Positions 5,426 through 10,477 of a stretch of 10,477 bases of DNA are shown here, piece by piece. The translations under genes were made by a program, and so were the position numbers. Every line of letters starts with the position of its first letter. Position 1 is the first letter of the stretch. Origin of the DNA: JALHTV01 sp049510055 (GTDB lineage: Bacteria; Planctomycetota; Phycisphaerae; SM23-33); assembly GCA_049510055.1 (NCBI GenBank), contig JBEKZI010000076.1:1-10477 (forward strand). Reading direction: 5' to 3'. The notes under the pieces were generated by a model. The model did no database searches. It saw only the letters and a program-made list of their open reading frames with translations, and was not told the DNA's origin.

Positions 5426-7702
5426 TCAAGGGTGCCCGGTGAGCATGAAGGCGGCCCAGAAGTAAGGATGCGGATGGGCCTGACGAACGGTCCGCTGGGC
5501 CTGGCGGAGCGCCTCCGCCTTGTCCATGCTGCCCAGGTTTGAGTAAAAGGCGATCATCAAGTCCCGTGTCGAGCGGTCATCCACCTTCCAGAGGCTCGAG
5601 ACGATGGAGCTCGCCCCGGCATACAGCAAGCCGCGGGTAAAGCCCACCACGTCGTCGCCGCCGGCCACCTTGCCCAGGGCAGTCTCGCAGGCGCTGAGGG
5701 TCACCAGGTCGGCATCCAAATGAAGGTAATACAGTTCGGCGACGGTCAGGCGGCCGTCGCTGTCCTTGTCCTCGGCCAGCAGCAGGGAAGAGCCCAACGG
5801 ATTGGCGGGATCGAACAGGCCGTGCGTCGCAAAGTGCAGCATCTTGTACCGCCCGCCGTTGGCCTTGACGAAGCTCTTGGTGGCCTCGGAGCGGACCCGC
5901 ACCGTGGCCGAGGGGGCGGTCTTGGCGATCGCCCGGACCTCTTCCTCGGCGTATTGCAAGTCCAGTTCCGGCTTGCCCAAATCGGGGTTGCCCAGGGCCA
6001 GCAGATTGTCCTTGCCGACCCCCCGGCGGCGCTGAAGGAACTTCAGCACGCTGGCGCTGGGCAGGATGCGAATGCTGTAGCGGTCCAGCAGGTACTCCCG
6101 GCCGTCGTACAGGGCGCAGAAAGGCACGTAGTGCAGCGGGCCGTAGGGCACGATGATCAGGCGAGTCTGCCGGATATTCCCGGCCAGCGGGGCAAACAGC
6201 CGCTGATACAACCCCTGACCGAGGGCCAGATAGTTCTGTGAGGCGGGATTCATCACGGCGGCGCGGAATTGCTGGATGTCCTCCGCCAGCTTTCCGCCGG
6301 CGTCGGGGAGGGCCGAGACGGCGATGCTGTCGCAGCTGAGCACGAACGCGTACATGCCCGCCGGGGAGGGATAGTACTCGACCAGGGCCTCATCGTCCGC
6401 CAAGAGCTGCTGGATCGAGCCGAGGGACGTGCCGGTCACCGTCACCAGCGAAGCCAGTTCCGGCGCCTCGGCCACGAGGTCCGCCTTAAGCCCCACGACC
6501 ACGCCGCGCTGCGAGGCGGCGCCGGCATCCGTCGACGCGGGCACGGCCGCCAGCTCCACCTCCGCGTTGCGAAGCTTCTCCAGCGTTTTTAGCGTTTCGG
6601 CGGCCTGCGGCGCGTTGCCGTCGGCGACCGGCAGGTCCTGCTGCGAGGCCAGCAGGTCCACCAGGGCGCGGGCCTTGGCCCGCTCGACGTACTCGAACGC
6701 CTCGCCGGTCCGCCGCTGGTCCATCAGCAGCGAAACCATCTCCTGGTAGACCTCCTGCTTGTCGCCGACGAAACCGATCCGGCCCGCCTCGGTGTGGATG
6801 CTCGAGCGCTGCTGCTCGATGACCTCGATGGCCTTGCTCAGGAGCTGGGCCGCCAGATCGGGGTTGTGGTCCGCCCGGGCGATCCTCGCGCGGTCCAGCA
6901 GGGCCACCCAATAGATGCTGCCGACCTGCGCGATATACGGGTAGGACAGCAGCCGGTCATATCCCTGCCGGGCCGGGCCGATCTGCCCCGTTTCGTAGAG
7001 GCTTTTGGTGATGATGAAGTCCCGCGGCAGCGTCTGGAACGTCGCGTCGTAGAACAGGGTCAGCACAGCGGGGGGCTGAGATTCCAAGCCCATCTCCGCC
7101 AAGGCGCCGCGGAAGTCCCGATTGGCCATGTGAATCCTTGCGATGGCGATGTGTTTATCCGGCCCCAGGTCGCTCTCGAAGATGTTCACGGCCGCCAGAG
7201 CCTCCAGGTCCGCCTGCGCTTGGGCCTTCTGGCCGCTGAGGGCATAGGCCAGGCCGCGGGTGCCCAGGATGCTGATGAGTTGGTAGCGGTAGAAACTTTG
7301 CAGCAGGCCTGCTTTCTGAAGGACGACGTAGGCGTCCGAGGCGGCCTGGATCGCCTTGGGATAATCCCCCAGGTCCAGCTGGGCGCGGGCCCGCAGGATC
7401 TGCGGGAAGGCCCTCAGGCTGCCGGCGAAGTACGTGTCATCGCCGGCATCGATGGATTTCTGGAGCAGGTCGGCCGAACTGAGCATCTTGTCGTACCGGC
7501 GGACGTCGGCGTACGCCTCGCAAAGGCAATACAGGTGGAAGGAAGAAACGCGCTTGCCGGAGGCCAGCTCGGCCTCGACCTGTTGAATCACCTCGTGGCT
7601 GCGATGAGCCTGCATGAGGGAACTGATGTGGATTTCCTCGTTCAGGGAACATCCCAGGCAGGAAAGGAACCACACGGCTGCGAGGGCGAGTCTATATCTC
7701 AC
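5426..7702 (-). CDS. Lipoprotein CHAT-domain cysteine protease with TPR repeats
   Basis: A 758-residue protein. The GTG at 7702 has a near-perfect GGAGGAG site upstream; an ATG slightly further up hits a stop at once. The signal peptide ends LSCLGC, so Cys18 is the probable lipid site and the protein should sit outside the cytoplasm. Residues about 50-350 form around seven TPR-like helical pairs (for example RAQLDLGDYPKAIQAASDAY and TGEAFEYVERAKARALVDLL). Residues about 495-757 are a CHAT domain, a caspase-related protease fold, with both catalytic residues intact: His627 in LHFATHGLFD and Cys672 in VTLSACETALG, followed by the usual GGDDVVGFTRGLLYAGA block. Known CHAT proteases (separase, Craspase Csx29) cleave partners on a signal delivered through helical repeats. 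The obvious candidate partner is the DUF4384 lipoprotein 17 bases downstream. Upstream, tRNA-Gly ends 47 bases away with no terminator visible. Confidence 0.9.
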   Translation of the reverse strand: MRYRLALAAVWFLSCLGCSLNEEIHISSLMQAHRSHEVIQQVEAELASGKRVSSFHLYCLCEAYADVRRYDKMLSSADLLQKSIDAGDDTYFAGSLRAFPQILRARAQLDLGDYPKAIQAASDAYVVLQKAGLLQSFYRYQLISILGTRGLAYALSGQKAQAQADLEALAAVNIFESDLGPDKHIAIARIHMANRDFRGALAEMGLESQPPAVLTLFYDATFQTLPRDFIITKSLYETGQIGPARQGYDRLLSYPYIAQVGSIYWVALLDRARIARADHNPDLAAQLLSKAIEVIEQQRSSIHTEAGRIGFVGDKQEVYQEMVSLLMDQRRTGEAFEYVERAKARALVDLLASQQDLPVADGNAPQAAETLKTLEKLRNAEVELAAVPASTDAGAASQRGVVVGLKADLVAEAPELASLVTVTGTSLGSIQQLLADDEALVEYYPSPAGMYAFVLSCDSIAVSALPDAGGKLAEDIQQFRAAVMNPASQNYLALGQGLYQRLFAPLAGNIRQTRLIIVPYGPLHYVPFCALYDGREYLLDRYSIRILPSASVLKFLQRRRGVGKDNLLALGNPDLGKPELDLQYAEEEVRAIAKTAPSATVRVRSEATKSFVKANGGRYKMLHFATHGLFDPANPLGSSLLLAEDKDSDGRLTVAELYYLHLDADLVTLSACETALGKVAGGDDVVGFTRGLLYAGASSIVSSLWKVDDRSTRDLMIAFYSNLGSMDKAEALRQAQRTVRQAHPHPYFWAAFMLTGHP

Positions 7703-7749
7703 GTCATCTCCTCCGGGCCGGCTGCAAGAGGTGCCAAGGGATGCGTCAC

Positions 7750-7822
7750 AGCGGGCGAAGGGAGTCGAACCCTCAACAACCAGCTTGGAAGGCTGGAGCT
7801 CTAGCCATTGAGCTACGCCCGC
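7750..7822 (-). tRNA. tRNA-Gly (anticodon UCC)
   Basis: A full 73-base cloverleaf on the minus strand: acceptor stem GCGGGCG/CGCCCGC, D arm GCTC-AATGGCTA-GAGC, anticodon arm CCAGC-CTTCCAA-GCTGG with anticodon TCC, variable loop TTGTT, T arm GAGGG-TTCGACT-CCCTT (one G-T pair) and discriminator T as expected for glycine. CCA is not encoded. It lies 47 bases upstream of the CHAT protease gene on the same strand and has its own strong promoter. No stem with a T-run follows it. Confidence 0.97.
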
Positions 7823-7828
7823 GGCCTG

Positions 7829-7844
7829 CCCCGGTGCGCCGGGG
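7829..7844. repeat. Palindrome type B, copy 1
   Basis: CCCCGGTGCGCCGGGG has a 6-base-pair stem with a TGCG centre. With its preceding CCTG it matches the copy at 8939-8956 in 19 of 20 bases. It lies in the short leader between the tRNA promoter and the tRNA, where the hairpin could affect processing. Confidence 0.7.
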
Positions 7845-7854
7845 TTCGATGGAA

Positions 7855-7882
7855 ATTATACGGCCACCCGCCGGGACTGCAA
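7855..7882 (-). promoter_or_regulatory. Strong sigma-70-type promoter of tRNA-Gly
   Basis: On the minus strand TTGCAG (7882-7877) and a perfect TATAAT (7860-7855) are 16 bases apart. Transcription would begin near 7848, giving a leader of about 25 bases that contains the CCCCGG...CCGGGG palindrome (7844-7829) before the tRNA at 7822. The same promoter may drive the CHAT and DUF4384 genes by read-through. Confidence 0.65.
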
Positions 7883-7888
7883 CGCCGT

Positions 7889-7910
7889 ACCTGCCTACCG
7901 GCAGGCAGGT
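7889..7910. repeat. Palindrome type A, copy 1
   Basis: ACCTGCCT and AGGCAGGT form an 8-base-pair stem around ACCGGC. Its right part, CCTACCGGCAGGCAGGTC at 7894-7911, is repeated exactly at 7951-7968. It lies between the divergent tRNA and hisF promoters. Confidence 0.75.
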
Positions 7911-7949
7911 CCATCCTGGCCGGGCCGGCCTTGGCCCCTGCGGCAACCC

Positions 7950-7968
7950 ACCTACCGGCAGGCAGGTC
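7950..7968. repeat. Palindrome type A, copy 2 (truncated left arm)
   Basis: An exact 18-base copy (7951-7968) of 7894-7911, offset by 57 bases. Its left arm is shortened, so the stem is only ACCT/AGGT. Two such units with a spacer are typical of the paired layout of REP-like elements. Confidence 0.7.
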
Positions 7969-7993
7969 GGCGATTCTCCGCCATCACCCACCA

Positions 7994-8022
7994 TTGCGAC
8001 CGGCCGCGACGGGGAGTAAAAT
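7994..8022 (+). promoter_or_regulatory. Sigma-70-type promoter of hisF
   Basis: TTGCGA (7994-7999) and TAAAAT (8017-8022) are 17 bases apart, a good fit to consensus. Transcription would start near 8029, leaving a leader of about 21 bases to the hisF ATG at 8050. No clear ribosome binding site lies in that leader. Confidence 0.55.
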
Positions 8023-8049
8023 GCCGCGCCAAAGCCGCCGGGTCATAAC

Positions 8050-8862
8050 ATGCTAGCTAAACGCATCATTCCGTGCCTGGACGTGGACAAAGGCCGCGTG
8101 GTCAAGGGCACGCACTTCGTCAACCTTCGCGACGCCGGCGACCCGGTGGAGGTCGCCCGCCGCTACGAAGCCGAGGGCGCCGACGAGCTGGTGTTCCTGG
8201 ACATCACGGCCAGCCACGAGCAGCGGAACACGCTGCTGGACATTGTGGCCGCCACGGCCGAGCAGGTGTTCATGCCGCTGACGGTGGGCGGCGGCGTGCG
8301 GACGATCGAAGACTGCCGCAACCTGCTGAACGCCGGGGCCGACAAGGTGTCGGTGAACTCCGCGGCCGTGCGTGATCCGGAGTTCATCACGGCGGCCTCG
8401 CGGCGATTCGGCGCCCAGTGCATCGTCGTGGCCATCGACCCCAAGCGGATCGTCAAGGACGGCCAGGAACGCTGGGAGGTGCACATCAACGGCGGGAGAG
8501 TTCCCACGGGCTTAGAGGCCGTGCCCTGGGCGCAAGAAGTCGAGCGCCGCGGGGCGGGGGAAATCCTGCTGACGGTGATGGACGCCGACGGCACGCGGGC
8601 CGGCTATGACCTGGAGATTACCGCCGCGGTGGTCTCGGCCGTGAACATTCCGGTGATCGCCTCCGGCGGGGCCGGTTCGCCGCAGGACATCTACCGCGTG
8701 CTCACGGAAGGCCGGGCCGACGCTGCGCTGGCGGCGAGCATCTTTCACTTCGGCACCTACACGATTGAGGAAACCAAGCGCTACCTCGCCAAGCGCGGCG
8801 TGGCCGTGAGGCTGACCGCGGCAAGCCGGGGTGGACCGGCGGTCTCAAACGGCCGATATTAA
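8050..8862 (+). CDS. hisF: Imidazole glycerol phosphate synthase, cyclase subunit
   Basis: A 270-residue (beta/alpha)8-barrel enzyme of histidine biosynthesis. With the glutaminase HisH it converts PRFAR and ammonia into imidazole glycerol phosphate and AICAR. Both catalytic aspartates are at the standard numbers: Asp11 in IPCLDVDKGRVVKG and Asp130 in VVAIDPKR. The phosphate-binding segments PLTVGGGVR (76-84) and IPVIASGGAGS are intact, as is LLTVMDADGTRAGYDLE. The family is usually about 250-258 residues; here about 15 extra residues (TAASRGGPAVSNGRY) follow the normal end. The ATG at 8050 fits the conserved start, though its ribosome binding site is poor. No other his gene is visible, so hisF appears detached from a his operon, as is common in this phylum. 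Palindromic repeats lie on both sides. Confidence 0.97.
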   Translation: MLAKRIIPCLDVDKGRVVKGTHFVNLRDAGDPVEVARRYEAEGADELVFLDITASHEQRNTLLDIVAATAEQVFMPLTVGGGVRTIEDCRNLLNAGADKVSVNSAAVRDPEFITAASRRFGAQCIVVAIDPKRIVKDGQERWEVHINGGRVPTGLEAVPWAQEVERRGAGEILLTVMDADGTRAGYDLEITAAVVSAVNIPVIASGGAGSPQDIYRVLTEGRADAALAASIFHFGTYTIEETKRYLAKRGVAVRLTAASRGGPAVSNGRY

Positions 8863-8888
8863 AAGACTAAGGCCGGGCCCATGAACCC

Positions 8889-8906
8889 GCCTGCCGGCGG
8901 GCAGGC
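8889..8906. repeat. Palindrome type A-like, downstream of hisF
   Basis: GCCTGCCGGCGGGCAGGC forms a perfect 7-base-pair stem. It shares the CCTGCC/GGCAGG arms with the repeats upstream of hisF but has a GGCG centre. No T-run follows, so it is not a standard terminator, although it may protect the 3' end of the hisF message. Confidence 0.7.
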
Positions 8907-8938
8907 ACGGCGGCAAAGCTCACCAGAGGCACGGACCT

Positions 8939-8956
8939 GCCCCGGCGCGCCGGGGC
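8939..8956. repeat. Palindrome type B, copy 2
   Basis: GCCCCGGCGCGCCGGGGC is an 18-base perfect palindrome. With the preceding CCT it matches the copy at 7829-7844 except for one base. It ends 16 bases before the ATG of the pseudo-ATPase gene, close to its ribosome binding site. Confidence 0.7.
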
Positions 8957-8972
8957 TTATCAAGAGGCGGAT

Positions 8973-10477
8973 ATGAGCGGCATAGAGACGATGAACCTGA
9001 TCGCGATAGTCCACCCCAACGGAGGGTACTTCTCGCTGGTCAAGATCATCGTGCTGTTCGTGCTGCTTCTGCCGTGGTTCCTCTTGGCCCCGTGGGTGCA
9101 AAAGGACGCCAAGAAGATCCACGCCTCCCCGACGGCCTGGCCGCTGGCCGTGCTGGCGGTGGGCGCGTTCACCGTGCTGATCTGGATCACCCAGCCTTTC
9201 TATTTCATCGGGCTGCTGGGCTACGTCCTGCTGACCGGCAGCGTGCTGATCGCCTACGTGGCCCAGCACAACGCCCGCTCGCATAGCGAGGAGGAGAAGA
9301 TCCTCACCATCGCCCACCTGCGAGGCTTGTTCCGCGGCCGAAAAAAGCAGGAAGAGAAGGAAAAGCCCATCAAGCTGGTCACCAAGCTGAGGCTCTACAC
9401 CGCCGGCGGCAAGGCATCGCCCCATCCGACGCCCGACGCCTCCCCGGAGGATCAGGAAACCTACAACGCCGCCCAAGAGCTGCTCTACGACGTCGTTTTC
9501 CGCCGCGCCAGCGAGGCCGACCTGACGCCCCAAGGCGGTCAGACGCGGGTGCGGTTCCTCATCGACGGCGTGGTCCAGGAGCGTCCGCCCATGCCGCAGG
9601 TGACCAGCGAGCGGGTCATTCAGTATCTCAAGGGCGTCGGCGGAATGGACGTGTCGGATCACCGCCGTCCCCAGGGCGGCAAGATGGCCGTGGACCTGGC
9701 CGGCATGCAGATCGAGATCGTCCTTCGTTCGGCGGGGACCACCGAAGGCCAGCGCATGCAGTTCCGCGTCATCCAGGAGTTCGTGCAGACCCAACTGGAC
9801 GCCCTGGGCATGGACGAGACCACGCTGAGGCGGATTCGGGAAGTCAGCAACGCCGGCCGCGGATTGATCATCATCTCCGGCCGGGCCGGCAGCGGCGTGA
9901 CCAGCACGCTGTATTCGATTCTTCGGGAGCAGGACGCGTTCATCCAGCAAGTGGAGAGCATCGAGGCCAGGCCGGCCCTGGAGATGGAGAACATCCTCCA
10001 GCACGCCTACGGCGAGGCCAAGAACGAGGTGCCCTCCCTACTGTCGGCGGTGCTTCAGCGCAATCCCAACGTGATCATGATGGACGATTGCCCCGACCCC
10101 ACCTCCGCCCAGATGATCGCTCGCGCCGCCCCCGACCGGTTGATCCTGCTGGGCATGGCGGCCGGCGACACGTTCATGGCCCTGGCCAAATGGGTCAAGC
10201 TCTGCGGCGACGCCGGGATCGCCGTCGGGTCGCTGAAGCTCGTGCTGTGCCAGATGCTGCTCCGCAAGCTGTGCCCCAATTGCCGCGAGCCCTACGTGCC
10301 CAATCCCGACATGCTGGCCAAGGCCAACATCTCCGGTCAAGGCATCGATCGGTTCTACCGCCCCCCCACCAAGCCGCTGACGGACGAGGACGGCAACGTC
10401 ATGACCTGCGTGGCCTGCCAGGGCACCGGCTATCTGGGGCGCACCGCCGTGTTCGAATTGATGGACATGACCGACGA
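8973..10477 (+). CDS. Membrane-anchored GspE/PilB-like protein with degenerate ATPase motifs (partial, 3' end missing)
   Basis: 501 residues are visible and the frame is still open at the window edge. The ATG at 8973 has AGAGG 5 bases upstream. Residues about 21-42 and 55-97 hold two or three hydrophobic membrane segments, not normal for GspE/PilB. Residues about 165-270 match the N-terminal ATPase lobe (RRASEADLTP, VRFLIDGVVQE, DVSDHRRPQGGKM). The Walker A site reads GRAGSGVTS (303-311), with Val309 where the essential Lys should be. The Walker B region reads NPNVIMMDDCPD (365-375), lacking the usual GEIRD, and the His box is GMAAGD instead of STLHTND. The zinc motif is kept: CPNC (434-437) and CVAC (479-482), followed by GTGYLGRTAVFELM. 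The fold is therefore type II secretion/type IV pilus ATPase, but ATP binding and hydrolysis look impaired. It may be a structural or regulatory partner of a true ATPase; that is inference. Confidence 0.85.
   Translation, partial: MSGIETMNLIAIVHPNGGYFSLVKIIVLFVLLLPWFLLAPWVQKDAKKIHASPTAWPLAVLAVGAFTVLIWITQPFYFIGLLGYVLLTGSVLIAYVAQHNARSHSEEEKILTIAHLRGLFRGRKKQEEKEKPIKLVTKLRLYTAGGKASPHPTPDASPEDQETYNAAQELLYDVVFRRASEADLTPQGGQTRVRFLIDGVVQERPPMPQVTSERVIQYLKGVGGMDVSDHRRPQGGKMAVDLAGMQIEIVLRSAGTTEGQRMQFRVIQEFVQTQLDALGMDETTLRRIREVSNAGRGLIIISGRAGSGVTSTLYSILREQDAFIQQVESIEARPALEMENILQHAYGEAKNEVPSLLSAVLQRNPNVIMMDDCPDPTSAQMIARAAPDRLILLGMAAGDTFMALAKWVKLCGDAGIAVGSLKLVLCQMLLRKLCPNCREPYVPNPDMLAKANISGQGIDRFYRPPTKPLTDEDGNVMTCVACQGTGYLGRTAVFELMDMTD

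Noticed and set aside
6794..7804. 336-residue open frame on the plus strand opposite the CHAT gene and through the tRNA
   Set aside because: It runs antisense through a well-supported CHAT-TPR gene and a tRNA, and the translation is compositionally biased with no family features.
7885..7970. CRISPR array from the repeated CCTACCGGCAGGCAGGTC
   Set aside because: Only two units with one spacer, the unit is a GC-rich palindrome with relatives elsewhere, and no cas gene is present.
8859..10004. 381-residue open frame on the minus strand opposite the GspE-like gene
   Set aside because: Low-complexity His, Gln, Gly and Arg-rich translation with no recognisable domain; the plus frame has clear GspE family motifs and a ribosome binding site. 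It is a GC-rich shadow frame.

Overview
The window looks like chromosomal DNA from a GC-rich member of the Planctomycetota, possibly a Phycisphaerae-type lineage. This is inferred from a secreted protein that combines a planctomycete-style dockerin-like calcium repeat pair (DFGAIARNW / DFGAVARNW) with a PEP-CTERM sorting tail, from the many lipoproteins, and from a divergent membrane-anchored GspE-like protein. No marker gene fixes the species.

Layout. Positions 1-935 (minus) hold a lipoprotein with an App1/LNS2-like HAD fold, followed one base later by the start of another minus-strand gene that leaves the window. Position 1082 starts a plus-strand LOG-family phosphoribohydrolase, divergent from the lipoprotein across a 146-base gap. 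From 1910 to 2193 lies an AT-rich promoter region and a leader RNA able to fold in alternative ways. It precedes a 661-residue secreted trypsin-like protease (2194-4179) with a beta-strand repeat region, a dockerin-like pair and a PEP-CTERM tail. Converging on it is a minus-strand unit: tRNA-Gly(UCC) at 7822-7750, a lipoprotein CHAT protease with TPRs (7702-5426) and a FlgO-like/DUF4384 lipoprotein (5408-4224). The tRNA has a near-consensus promoter and I see no terminator between it and the protease gene, so all three may be one transcript. Plus-strand hisF (8050-8862) follows, bracketed by two kinds of palindromic repeat. The window ends inside a plus-strand GspE/PilB-like protein (8973 onward) with N-terminal membrane segments and a Walker A lysine replaced by valine.

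How the genes relate. hisF and LOG are metabolic genes with no visible partners here. The CHAT and DUF4384 lipoproteins form a tight two-gene unit and probably act together at the cell envelope. The PEP-CTERM protease is a separate surface or secreted enzyme with its own controlled leader. The pseudo-ATPase probably belongs to a type II secretion or type IV pilus-like system whose other genes lie beyond the window.

Most worth following up: the GspE homologue that appears to have lost ATPase residues; the tRNA-led exported CHAT/DUF4384 operon, with a 29-base tRNA-like repeat at its far end; the PEP-CTERM leader with mutually exclusive pairings involving the ribosome binding site; and a period-5 tryptophan repeat in the HAD-like lipoprotein.
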